Shown piece by piece: positions 13,201 to 23,329 of a stretch of DNA of 39,203 bases. A program made the translations under genes and the position numbers. Position 1 is the first letter of the stretch. The number at the start of each line of letters is the position of its first letter. The DNA lies in the NCBI GenBank assembly GCA_002803225.1, contig NXFV01001933.1, positions 1-39,203 on the forward strand, read 5' to 3'. The notes beneath the pieces were generated by a model. That model saw nothing but the letters and a program-made list of their open reading frames with translations. It did not search any database and was not told where the DNA came from. This DNA comes from Gamarada debralockiae. Its lineage: Eukaryota; Ascomycota; Leotiomycetes; Helotiales; Hyphodiscaceae.

Positions 13201-13755
13201 ACTTTATGTTTGGAGATGTCAAGATCGGGTGATGATTCCTAGGACAGAATCTGAGAGTCACTATGAAACAGTAAGCGACAATATTCTCGGTATATTTAAC
13301 TCTGGTTCACCTAACGATTTTATTAGGAGAAGAAAGGAGACCCCGATCTCACGAGGGTAGTTCCATACAATACACACCTAGGATGCATCATCGCGAGACC
13401 AGATAAGCGCCTCTTCCCCGCGCAGATCCATAGCTCTCTCAGAGGGAGGAGAGAGACGCGACCCCGCACCAATGAGATTGAGATTTCCAACCTTCAAGCT
13501 GCCTGCATATTCAACGATCATTCAATGATCACCGTAGAGCAAAATGTACTACACCGCTACCTGAAAGAGTACAAGATTGATTACAAAAGTACTCACCTCC
13601 TGAGATCCCCAAAAGATATCTGCAGAGTAAAATCGAGCACGAATCACTCTTCAAAATTGCTAGCTATCAAAAAGGACGACGATATCGTTATTATTATCAG
13701 CAACAAAAATGGCACGGTCGAGTTCATCAAGGTCGTCCCTCAAGGGCCCGTGTGA
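10260..13755 (+). CDS. Protein kinase with C-terminal propeller-like region (1,090 aa)
   Basis: Exons 10260-10886, 10952-12841, 12898-13040, 13087-13270 and 13327-13755 join in frame (3,273 nt). ATG 10260 is the first Met of the open frame. Residues 1-175 are a family-specific region. The kinase domain spans about 178-560: glycine loop GAGGYG (182-187), Lys216 in the VACKE strand, catalytic HMDLKPANIL with Asp338, DFG at 363-365, APE at 405-407 and DIWSFG at 433. The Arg of HRD is Met, so this is a non-RD kinase. A Pro/Ser-rich and acidic linker follows (about 570-770). From about 780 there are repeated beta-strand motifs like a WD40-type propeller. It ends 139 bp from the convergent CorA-like gene. 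Ser/Thr specificity and a signalling or immunity role are inferred; the kinase assignment is firm. Confidence 0.88.
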
Positions 13756-13894
13756 TATACCAGGGGACCAGGGGAGATAAATTCAGAAAGCACCTCCGTA
13801 ATCCTACAATACTCTTCACACCTAGTGTGAAATTTGCCAAAAGTAAAACATAGCGCCGAACGCCGCATAGCTATATTACCACCACGGCACTTTT

Positions 13895-15638
13895 CTATTG
13901 GATCTTCCCAGTCATTGGAGGGGGCTTCCGACGTGTCCAAGGCCAGCTGAACTCTTTCCCCTTGCTCCGCGCATGGTAAAACAGCGTTAAGATATAAATG
14001 GCTCCAGTGATGAGCGTCAAAGGAAGCCATGTCGCTACGAAGATCCAAAAGTTATGGCCGATCGATAGTCTCCATGTGTTAGTATCGAAGATAAAAAAGT
14101 TCATTCCATACAGGGACTACGAGGCTTTGGTCAGCTTTCAAGGTAGAAAGAAGATGAGGCCGAGCGACTTACAGCAACAAAACTTCCCGGAAGGTACACC
14201 GCCGATACATAAGTAATGATTTTCACTGTCGCGCTGTCGTCGACCGAGGCCTGCTGCAGGTTTTTGAGCTGCTGGGTAACATCTCGGAGCTCTCCAGTCA
14301 TGTCTCGAAGCTCTGTGTCGACTTTTGCCGTTTCTAATTGGTTGTGCAAAGTCAATGTATAGCCAACCTACTGTACGTTAGCAATTTTTCGAAAGAATTG
14401 AGTCCGAGCCGTACCAAATCAATGGCATTCCTGATTCTCCCTTCTAACACGCTGGAGCTCTCTACATATCCCTGAAGAATTGTTTTCTGAGCATCCAGGC
14501 TGCTGGCGTGTTTCAGAGGGGTGAGGTCACTCTTCATCAAGGCCTTTACAACATCGAGATTGCTGGTGCAGCAGGCTTTTGAAAAGAGTGCAAAATCATT
14601 CATGTTTCGCAGATTTTGCACTCTTCGGAAGCTCTCCTTAGCGTCCGCCTTCTCAGGCTTGACAACCATTGCTTGGTTGTTCTACAAAGGTCAGCAATTT
14701 GTTCTATAGAGTGGAGGGTAAATCTGTTACCTCTAGAGCAAATTCATCACCAAGGTACCGAAAATACCACCTCCAGTTGTCGAAGAACGAGGATAGGACC
14801 AGCAGATGAAGTCGATATGGGTCTTTGCAAAGAGCCGAAATCTGGGAATTTGCAGAGGTAGCGGGTGATTCTACGTCCAGCATTTTCAAGAGACGATCTT
14901 CGAGCACACTGTGATTATTGGGATGAAGAATGATGAACAGGTCAAACTCCGAAGTATGATGATGGTAGATACCAGTGTGGCGAAACGACCAGGGGTCTTG
15001 ACCTTTCCTGAGATTTTCTTCGACATAGTTTACTTGATATGTAAGGTCTAATTCAATTTCAGTAAACTAATTGATACAAAATGAAGGAGATGCAATTTAC
15101 AAATCTCACCGCCTGATAGGGAATGGATGGCTAGATTGTCGCTGCTTGCCTCTGCTAAGTGTGGCTCTTCCCCAAACGAGAACAGAACCCGCAGAAAATC
15201 TGGGTGAACTTCATATTTGTGCAAAATCTTGCGCATAAGCTCTGATGTTATTTGCAGTGGCTCAATGGTTCTCTCAGAATATACGGATCTGGCTTATACG
15301 TTAGATTCAGTTTTGCACAATGTTAGATGATGAAGACTCACATGATCCTTATCCTGGTACTGTCCTGAACATTGGCGTTGATCGCCGACCAGACCGTGTC
15401 CGCATCATCGTACACATGAGAAGCTGCAGCGGCTACAAGATTGTCAGCTCGATCTAGAAACATAAATGAAATACTCACTATTGTTAACATCTGTTATCCT
15501 GACATTAATCTCATCATCCTCTGCGAAGAAAATCCCCTGTGGATCCTTCAACCGCCTCTGCAAATCCGTCGCATTCAGCGAGATCGTGTCACCTTCGGAC
15601 CAATTTGCTGGATATTGTTCCCATGTCGCAGCAGCCAT
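13895..15638 (-). CDS. CorA-like Mg2+ transporter family protein (476 aa)
   Basis: Seven exons on the minus strand join in frame: 15638-15479, 15432-15342, 15288-15110, 15047-14731, 14681-14415, 14367-14173 and 14116-13895 (1,431 nt). Introns are 46-62 bp. The N-terminal 350 residues fit the cytosolic part of fungal CorA-like proteins, including a stretch like LQITSELMRKILHKYEV. Residues 320-385 are helical and rich in Gln/Leu. The first membrane helix (about 388-403) ends in LPGSFVA and runs into SLYGMNFF, so the family-defining GMN motif is intact at 407-409. A second helix lies at about 425-450 and the tail is basic. CorA proteins form pentameric divalent-cation channels; many fungal members of this architecture have unknown function. 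The neighbouring large gene has the same C-terminal layout without GMN. Confidence 0.9.
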
Positions 15639-15973
15639 CGCCTGATTAGCGCAATATAATTTTACACACCAAACTCATCCGACAATAATTTTCTTTGCGG
15701 CCCTGAATGTCTAAATCTTCGCTCACGGTCACAGTGCTGCCTGAAAAGCATTGCCTCATATCTGCCTCGCACACAACCTTGGGCGGGCTGCCTCAAACAC
15801 AGCCCGCGGGCCGCACCGGGGAAGATCGTATGACGGGATCGAATTTGCTAAACAAGCAGTCACATTTGAGACACATGCATGCAGGGTGCTGCTTTGGGAA
15901 CGCCACGTTTTGACAGCCTCGCCAAAATTTCATTCTCTTTACATTCATAGGTAGACACGCCGAATTGGGGGCT

Positions 15974-16449
15974 TTAAGATTGGACGATTTCTCCTTCTGC
16001 AGCGCCTCCTTGGGTCCCGTTCTCTGAGGCCTTAGCAGCCTCGTTTTCAGCTTGGCGTTGCGCCTGCCCTCTCCTTGCCACAATCTCCTTTGTCATTGTC
16101 CTGTGCGAAAAGGGGTTCATAGTCAGAAAACCACCCCCGCCCATGAACACGGGCTAATTTGACTTACTTGATCTGTTTCTGCAAAGCATGGTTTAGTGAG
16201 TGCAAATGCTATTTTTGAATGGAAAAACTCACCTTTGTCAATTGCTCAGGCGCTTTAAAATACCAGCGGTCGCTCTCGTGCTTGGACTTATCAGCGGACC
16301 CCAATTATGATCGGACAAGTCTAACACACCACAATCTGGAAATCCGTCTCTTCGCCGTACTTCTCGCCGAGATATGCTTCGATCTCCTCCCGGACATGGA
16401 TGTAGCGCGTATACTGCGGATCAAGAACGTTCAAAAACTCTTGAGCCAT
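15974..16449 (-). CDS. Small conserved-looking protein, 103 aa, with 11-nt microexon
   Basis: Minus-strand exons 16449-16330, 16286-16233, 16178-16168 and 16100-15974 join in frame (312 nt). The product starts MAQEFLNVLDPQYTRYIHV, has a central DRWYFKAPEQLTKKQ segment, a basic stretch near MTKEIVARRG and an Ala/Glu/Gly-rich tail. I do not recognise the family. The exon of only 11 nt supplies the last bases needed to keep frame between the APEQLTK and MTKEIV segments, and both flanking introns have good GT..AG ends. The first intron could also start one codon earlier. There is no signal peptide or membrane helix, so it is probably soluble. It is divergent from the permease gene (367 bp between the ATGs). 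Coding status rests on frame continuity and on the charged, ordered composition. Confidence 0.7.
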
Positions 16450-16816
16450 GTTGAAACGAGGCTTTCTAGAACTTTTTGACGAGGCATATTACCGGGACTT
16501 GGTGTAGATATTTATCTCCAGAGGCGGCTCGGCATGCCGGGGGAGTGAGTCATTAGGCTGCGACGCTCTGCCTGGGGATTTCCTTTTGAAAGGGGCGCGG
16601 TTAGCAGATGTGGGTGAGCATGATGTTCATCCACAATATTGAAAGCCCTAGGTCGCACGAGCCGCCACTGCGGTGAGGCTGTCACCGTCCCCCTGATTCC
16701 GGGATATGAACTCGTCTGGAATACTGTGTCCCTTCATAAGTATCGGACGATATGCTCATGCACAGAGCACGAAAGTGCATCGAGGATCCCCGCACTCAAG
16801 AGAAGGTTGACAGAGA
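16450..16816. promoter_or_regulatory. Divergent promoter region with TGAGTCA site
   Basis: The interval separates the small minus-strand gene from the plus-strand permease gene. TGAGTCA at 16546-16552 matches the Gcn4/CPC1 core that controls amino-acid genes under starvation. Just left of it is an AT-rich tattta stretch followed by a GATA-type element in reverse (TATC, about 16511-16517). Amino-acid permease genes are known targets of both cross-pathway and nitrogen (GATA-factor) control, so regulation of the permease is plausible but inferred. Confidence 0.45.
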
Positions 16817-19026
16817 ATGACCGAGGAACCGCAGCTCAAGTAGGGCTTCCCAGAAAATACCATGACCATTCTGTGGAATCCGCTAACTTTCGACCCACAG
16901 ACAGACCCTTCGTGGGTTTCAGATATTTGTATGTGCTTGCCATTAAACCTCACAGAACAGCGTCTGACGTAGTCATGTGTAGTTCATCGTTATTAGTGCG
17001 GTCATTGGTGGTGGAATATTCAACAACAATGCAGGTATGTCTCTGCCATATCTATCTCTTTACATCCAGGAACTGATCCTTTGTGCAGAGGCTCTCGAAG
17101 TAGCTGGTCCCGCCGGGCTGATCCTATCCGTAGTGACGATTGGCCTCGTCGCCGTATCAGTTAGCGAATGCATCAGCGAACTCTCGCAGCAGTTCCCGGC
17201 ACCGAATGCTATCGTCGAGTATGTGAAGACATTTGTCGATAAGGACCTTGGGTGGGTTGTTGGTATAGCATACTGGTATGCGTTCGCGTCTGTGTTCGCG
17301 GTGCAGAATCTTGCTGCTGCCGAGTTATCGAAGTATTGGGGCTTGAGCCAAACCTTTCAGACCCTAGCCTTCTATGCTCTCGCTCCTTTGGTCATTTTGA
17401 CCTTAAACTTCTGTGGCGTTTTCGTAAGTTGATTATGTTCAATCTAATATTACTGCTGACAGATATTCAGTACTATGGACTTGTCGAAACTTTCGGTGGG
17501 GCTTTGAAGTGTGTACTCGTCTTCGGTATTTCTATCTTGTTGTATGTCATCGCAGCGAAAGGTGTGTGCCCATTCTCAGCTAAATCTCTTCAAAGATTAT
17601 GACATCCAGATAGAAGGTGATGGTAGTAGTGGTGGTCGTAAGTTCCTGGACACCTTTACTTAGGACGGCGGCTGAAACATTCCAAAGCGATCAACGACGG
17701 CTTTGACAACGACAAAAACTTCGCCAAAAATCACAGTCAGGCAGTCTGGTGAGCCCCATAAGGTGCAACAGTTTGAAGTGATCAATGAACTTACATCCAA
17801 TAGTTTTGCGATCCCCCTTGTTGCGTACAGCTTCCTTGGAATTGAAATTATCGCAGTGACAGCATTCGAGGCGAAAAACTCGACATCGCTCAGATGGCCT
17901 TCGAGAATCATTGCATACGCTGTCTTCATCCTCTATTTTCTGTGCACCATCGGTGAGACTCTCACTGTTGGCTGGAGAGATACCCATCTGCCACAAATTT
18001 ACGAGGGTCTGGCAAACAGCACCAACAGCGACGGTGGTGGACCCATGACCCCACCGAACTCCACAAGTCTGGCTGTGAACGCAGCTTGGGCTGCCGGCTA
18101 TCACAATATCGCTGGCCTCCTCAACGGATGTCTCATCTTCAGCGTCTTGTCCGCTTCAAACACCTCATTGTACGTGTCCTCAAGGACGTTGTACGGCCTG
18201 ACCCACGATATTCCTGATACGAATTGGTTTGGGAAGAGGATAAATAAATTGAGCCTTGTTGTCAGACAGACTGGTGTTCCCGCAGCAGCTCTCTTGTTCT
18301 CTGCTGTCTCCTTCTTTTGGCTCCCGTTCCTGCAACTCAAGGCCGGTTACGCAATTCAAGACGTAAGTTGTAACATAGGATGAAAGGTCGCGCTTTCGCT
18401 GACCCTTTCCAGTTGATCGAAATCATGGCCGTCTCGGCGAGTGCCTCATGTCTGATCGTCTGGGCTGCGTTATGTTTAGCCTTCATTCGGTACGAGCGAT
18501 GGCTGGAAATATGCGATGAAGGTTTGAAAACAAACTATCAGTACTATCGACGACACTCCTCACAATATACTTCATGGACTTTCCTCTTCGTATTCCAACC
18601 CTACATTGCTTGGTTCGGGTTGATGGGATGTATTCTCGTATTCGGCTTCATGAGCGCTACCTGGTGGTCCTCACCTGCGAGTTTCGCAAAGGTAGCCGTA
18701 GCATATGCGGCGGTACGTTCTTCTGTTCTCAGAATGCTCCTAATGAACCTTCAACTGACATTGGATCGCAGCATATCCTTCTCTTCGGACTCTTCGTGAT
18801 CTTCAAGTTGATCAACAGAAGGTGGTGGGTGAAGTTGAATCCCGACGTGACGGTTCTGGTGAAAGCACTGGATCGGTTAAGGTGGCTGAAGAATGATCAG
18901 AGACCAACAGAGGTGGAGCAACTTATGCAAAATTTGGAGGCGCAGCCAGCGCCGCCGACGGCCATGGCTGGAGCAGTGGAGGCTCCGAGAGCGGATAGAA
19001 CGTATTCTGGAACAATAGTCTTTTAA
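16817..19026 (+). CDS. Amino-acid permease, APC superfamily (575 aa)
   Basis: Nine exons join in frame: 16817-16839, 16901-16928, 16983-17034, 17089-17423, 17471-17561, 17664-17748, 17804-18362, 18413-18712 and 18772-19026 (1,728 nt). The first three are tiny and encode MTEEPQLKQTLRGFQIF and the start of helix 1 (FIVISAVIGGGIFNNNAEAL), which carries the GGGIF turn typical of APC transporters. Then come PAPNAIVEYVK, a long hydrophobic core of about 12 helices including SFLGIEIIAVTAFEAK, and a hydrophilic tail. The length is normal for fungal amino-acid permeases. It would sit in the plasma membrane and import amino acids; the substrate cannot be read. The least certain join is the 102-bp intron 17562-17663, where another splice may exist. 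Splice donors GTAGGG and GTGTGT are non-optimal. Confidence 0.87.
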
Positions 19027-19564
19027 TCTTTGCCTATCAATTTTATGGCTGGTTAGTTATAGACATCCCAGACTGTATAATAGCCTAGTATACAAGCTTG
19101 ATACTAAAGAATCGCCATACTCTCAGTGAATGTCATCGCAGAATCCACGACCCGACGCGATTGTTCGCACATCCCTGAATTTAGCACCGTTGCGGAAGAA
19201 ATCAACGGTGTTTGCACCCCGATACGCCAAATTATGATTCAGCTCTAGTACAATGGCGTTAACCTTACTAAACATCGCTACCTGCATCGCAATAGCCCTC
19301 TTACTATGGCATCTCATAACCCTCATCCAAAATTACATGCGAGTGCGTCCTCTGGTGTCAGATGAAATATTGGCTTATTTTGGTCTTCCTATTTGGGCCT
19401 AGCTTAGCCCCTTTCCCACGTGTATATAGCCCCCTTCGCACCCTACTTTTACTCTGCAATCGAGTCTATTTTCCCCATCCGATATCTGGGTCTCCCCATC
19501 CTCCTCACCTCCTTTCGGCCGCCTTAACCCCCTCTGGATAACAGCTTAACCCTACCTCGCGCCC
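19027..19564. other. Intergenic; possible decayed 5' end of the P450 pseudogene
   Basis: The left half has no supportable gene. From about 19440 the sequence turns pyrimidine-rich. It could encode the degraded N-terminal anchor of the P450 that becomes clear at 19565, but an in-frame TAA lies just upstream of the recognisable part and no start can be chosen. Confidence 0.4.
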
Positions 19565-21963
19565 TTATTCACCTGGTTATCCACCCTCGGAGGCTCTTTT
19601 GCCATATTTAACTTCATCCACTACAGCACAAACGGCTGGCTCTTCTTCTCACGGCACACGTTGCGCGTACAGTACGGCCCTGTATTCTTCATCATCTCTC
19701 CAGGGGAAACGCAACTCATTGTCGCGGATGCTGCCGCCGCCGACGAAGTCCAATCGCGGAAGAAAGGCTTTTTGAAGAATGAGGCGATATATATACCGCT
19801 GAAGATCTTGGGCCCAAATATTGTGACGCTGAATGGAAAGCTTGGGCAAGGCATCAGCGTATTACGGCGCCGCCGTTTAATGAGAGGAACGGCTCGCTGG
19901 TGTGGTGAGAGAGCTTGGTACAGGCGGGTCAGATGTTGAAGTTGTGGGTTGAAAATGGGAAAGGGCCGCTGGGAGGCATTGAAAATACACCAAATAATAC
20001 GATGGTGCTAGCGCTGAATGTGCTGATGGCTGCCGGTTTTGGAAAGAGATATGATTTGAGGGCGGCGCTCACGCCACGGAGCCTGGAGATACCATGCGTT
20101 CGTATCGAGATGCGCTGAGGATTGTGCTGGGGAATTTGTATAGAGCTATCATGACTAGCATGTTGATGGCCTGCCTTCTGAACAATGTCGAAGAAATTAT
20201 TGGAGATGAAGAGTGCGTTGAGAAAGGTTAAGGAATACATTTCTAAGATGATGGAGCAGGATCGAACTGGCTTGAGCGAGAAGGGAGGTGAGGGAGATAA
20301 TCTCATGAGTGTGCTGCTGAAAGCTTCGGAGAGCGAGGCTATGGGGAAAGGGAAGAGTGGGCTGAGTGATGAGGAGATTATTAGGAATTTGTTTATTTAT
20401 AACGTTGTGGGACATGACACTACGGGCTAATACATTGGCCTATGTGGTTACTATGTTGGTGATGGAGATCGGATTACAGGATTAGTTGCGTGGAGAGATT
20501 AATTCTGCGTTTGGTGGGGAAGAGAGTGTGGAGAAATGGAATTATGACAAGGCATTCCCTCAATTGAAGAGATGTCTTGCAGTCATAGTAAGTTTTTGCT
20601 GGCAGTTGCGCATCATTGTCGCCATTTCATAGAAATGCTAAGCAGATGCTGCAGCTCGAAACCCTCCTGCACTATGACCTCGTATTCTATCTCCCTAGAT
20701 ATACGTCGGGCTCTGTCAGTTGAGCTGAGTGGGGGCGAAATATAGTGGCATTTTTAGAGCTAGCTTGATAGATTAGGCAGTTCCAACCAACAGGCTCTTT
20801 CCAACGCCTCAACATCCGAAGAAAGAATATCTCCTCCCACTTCACGTCCATGTACTCCTCAATACCGCCGCCGCTCCCCTCATACTGAGGCGCCGACTCT
20901 ATGGTCTTGCGGCCTGGTCGCTGGCTCGATGAGAAGGAAGAACTCATTCAACCTCCAGTTGGCATGTACTGTATTAATTGGTCTATAGGATCTTAACCCT
21001 GCGACTAGACCCCCCCATATATAAGAGCTGGTTTTTTAAGGCACGTGGAAGTGAAATATATAAGATCTTACTAATACGGGCTCTATTTCCCGTCCAAAGC
21101 TACTATTTTGGGCCCTCATTTTACATAGGACAACCTACCGACAAGACTGTAATCTTGCTGCATTTGTATGTAATTCAACGTGATCGAAGAAGTAAAAATC
21201 CATATATTAAATATAAGGTAATATCAATATTATAATCAAGGAAACCACCTAGTACTTAATATCTCTGCTAGCTGCTACCTAATATGTTCCTCTACTAAAA
21301 GAAAGATAGTCTCCCACTTGTTTTATACCTAATCTATGTCTATAGAGTAGACTATTATTATATCTTCTTTATCCTTATTAGGATCAAACTCATTAGGGTC
21401 TTTAGGATCGAATTGAGTATTACCTCATATAGGCCTCTATAGCGACAGGAATAGAATCAATAGTTGATTTAGTAGTTGTTACGCCTCTGCAACTATCAAT
21501 ATAATTGATAAAAGTAATACTAAGAGAAGTATGAAGAAAGATGGCTGAAAAAGTATCAAAAATATTATATTTCAAGAACATTATATCTCAAGAACACTAT
21601 ATTTAAAGGGTAAGTGTGCCACATATAGCACCCTATTCCTATTATAACACATGGTTTTAAAGCATTAAAGTGGTAAGATTTAAACCTGCAAGATAAGGTT
21701 TTATAGACCAATTAATACGGTATAATCCTTGGACAGAGGAACAACGGGTCTGTCCAGGGAAGAAATTCGCACAGGTGGAGTTCGCGGCTGTCATAGCGAG
21801 ATTATTCCGAAAGGGTAGGGTTAAGCCAAAGATGGAAGCGGACGAGAGCCAAGAAGAAGTATTCTAGAGGGTGAAGGATGTAGTCGCAGACAGTGTATTG
21901 GATGTTACGCTTCATACGGTGCACCCGGAGAAGGTTAGGCTTCCTTGTCAGGATGCGACTTAA
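19565..21963 (+). pseudogene. Cytochrome P450 pseudogene, interrupted by a TIR element
   Basis: P450 text is recognisable in changing frames. There is an N-terminal region (WLSTLGGSFAIF, then LRVQYGPVFFIISPGETQ), the helix-C region WARHQRITAPPFNERNGS, and the helix-I signature GHDTT at 20410-20424. A C-terminal part has ADSMVLRPGRWLDEKEEL, then PWTEEQRVCPGKKFAQVEF with the heme-ligand Cys codon at 21751-21753. Damage includes a frame change near 19837, TGA at 19906-19908, frame changes near 20067 and 20165, a frame change just after GHDTT, TAG at 20483-20485, a TAG in the C-terminal part and loss of most of the ExxR region. A 752-bp element (20969-21720) splits it just before the heme loop. 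A minus-strand ORF at 20687-20947 is only its antisense. The family cannot be assigned. Confidence 0.85.
20969..21720. mobile_element. 752-bp TIR element (MITE-like) inserted in the P450 pseudogene
   Basis: The ends are inverted repeats of 19 bp with one mismatch (CTGTATTAATTGGTCTATA at 20969-20987; its partner at 21702-21720), with weaker similarity continuing inward. TA dinucleotides flank both ends (20967-20968 and 21721-21722), the target duplication of Tc1/mariner/pogo elements. Deleting the element plus one TA restores the P450 reading across GMYNPWTEEQR. No transposase is intact. A minus-strand stretch near 21250-21430 reads as a stop-interrupted acidic coding remnant (FDPKDPNEFDPNKDKED) and is very TA-rich, consistent with RIP. 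Confidence 0.85.
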
Positions 21964-22690
21964 ATTGTTTTTGGGGGTTGTGGGAATTTCTTTCTTTTTG
22001 GCAGTCTTGTAGGAAGGCACAGACAACTTTGGTTATTTTCGGGGACGCCACACCTCATATTAGTTAAGATAGGGACTAGTAGGGAAGCGTTACAATGGTT
22101 TCGAAAACTGTTGTTAGGAAGATATGAAGAATTGGTAACTGAGAACCAGGCTATCCTCCCATCATTGGATTTCGTACTAGGAGACAGTCATAAAGGAAGT
22201 TTTCGCGACTACAGCTTCTATAGAATTCACAAATTCATAGTAATAGAGACCCCTTCCTGTTTCAACAGGATGTGAATTTCCATTTATGCTTTCAGAGGCG
22301 CTATATATATTCTCTCCCTGAGACCCGTCGCTCCATTATGGCACAAGTGGCGGTATGCACGGAAGTGAATAACGATACCGCATTCTAAAATAAACCCCAA
22401 TAGTGCTTATTATAATCCCCCTGAGGTTTCCACAACAGAGCAAGTTATATAGACCAGAATCAGATCAGTTACTATACGCTTCCATCAGCAGACTTCCCAC
22501 TTCAAAGTAGAAGTGACTTACTCCCATACCCTATACTGAGAGTGGAGCTGCGAACTCAAGGTCAGGGGGATCGGTCCATCTAGCATGTGGAGTAGTAATC
22601 TGTAAGCACTCGTATACGCAGTGGTGTAGCACCCGCTGCACTCTTCCGCTTCACATAGAGCACCTCTTCTTTGAAAGACTTTAAGGGTTT
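21964..22690. other. Intergenic repeat-like DNA, no gene supported
   Basis: No coding chain is visible. A TATA-like run at about 22301-22310 and a TGTTAGG at 22111 give it the look of an LTR fragment, but I found no matching CCTAACA end or target duplication, so it is not called as one. Confidence 0.3.
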
Positions 22691-22785
22691 AGTGTAATCA
22701 AGCCGACAAGCATTGCATTGCAGATGGGTCTGAATCCAATGTCATTGTCGTGAGTTTTTCCACTGTCACAGAGTAAGGAGCTGTA
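22691..22785. repeat. Dispersed repeat, copy 1
   Basis: About 95 bases starting AGTGTAATCAAGCCGACAAG match a second copy at 28615-28709 in the same orientation at roughly 85% identity. Most differences are transitions, with A or T in the 28.6-kb copy. This copy keeps more G and C. The repeat family is unknown. Confidence 0.7.
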
Positions 22786-22945
22786 CGCAGATCGCGGCAT
22801 AAAGTGACAGGACTATAGCGCATTTTGGTTCTGAGCCAACTGAACTGAAGTCCACTATAACATTAAGCTCGAGCGCTGAAAGTCCCTGTATTCCTAGGGG
22901 TTTGCCCTATAAATACGCTATAAATCTTTGGCAAGGGGTGGCACA

Positions 22946-23275
22946 CTTTTTTAGAGCTCACCCTTGTATTTACAGGCCTTCACTCGCTAAGTGGCCCTAT
23001 AATTCTTGCTGCTACAGCGTCAAAGCGCTGTGGTTGCTTACTTCGTCTCTACCCAAACAGCTGTAGCGAGACCAGGGTCGGAGAGGGTGTTTTTGTTTAC
23101 TCTCTGGTCTGTGCCAGCCCGGAACCCCCCTGCTTCGCTACAGCTGTTTGGGTAGAGCTGAGTAACCAGCAGCGCTAATATCCCTGAAGATCTACAAAAA
23201 CCTTACAAATGTCTTATAGACTCTTACAGGGCACACAGCCTATGAATACAAGGCATTATAGTGAGCTAAAACCCT
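22946..23275. mobile_element. Foldback / long inverted-repeat element
   Basis: The core is a perfect 23-bp inverted repeat (23047-23069 with 23135-23157) around a 65-base loop. Similarity continues outward imperfectly: AGCGCTG..GGTT outside the arms, then CTTGTATT..ACAGGC against its complement near 23230-23255, out to TTTTAGAGCTCAC / GTGAGCTAAAA at the margins. This is a nonautonomous foldback or MITE-like element with arms of about 120-150 bp. No target duplication could be fixed. Confidence 0.6.
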
Positions 23276-23329
23276 GGAATAAAAGCATCAGTCGCTGCGC
23301 GTCAAACACGTGCATCGTACCCGCGTCTT

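Noticed and set aside
15793..16083. 96-codon minus-strand ORF with Cys residues
   Set aside because: It overlaps the last exon of the 103-aa gene in another frame; the spliced frame gives a better protein and a proper stop.
20687..20947. 86-codon minus-strand ORF
   Set aside because: Antisense of the P450 pseudogene segment that reads RPGRWLDEKEEL on the plus strand.
22111..22330. Possible second LTR starting TGTTAGG with a TATA run
   Set aside because: No CCTAACA end, no target duplication and no second copy could be found.
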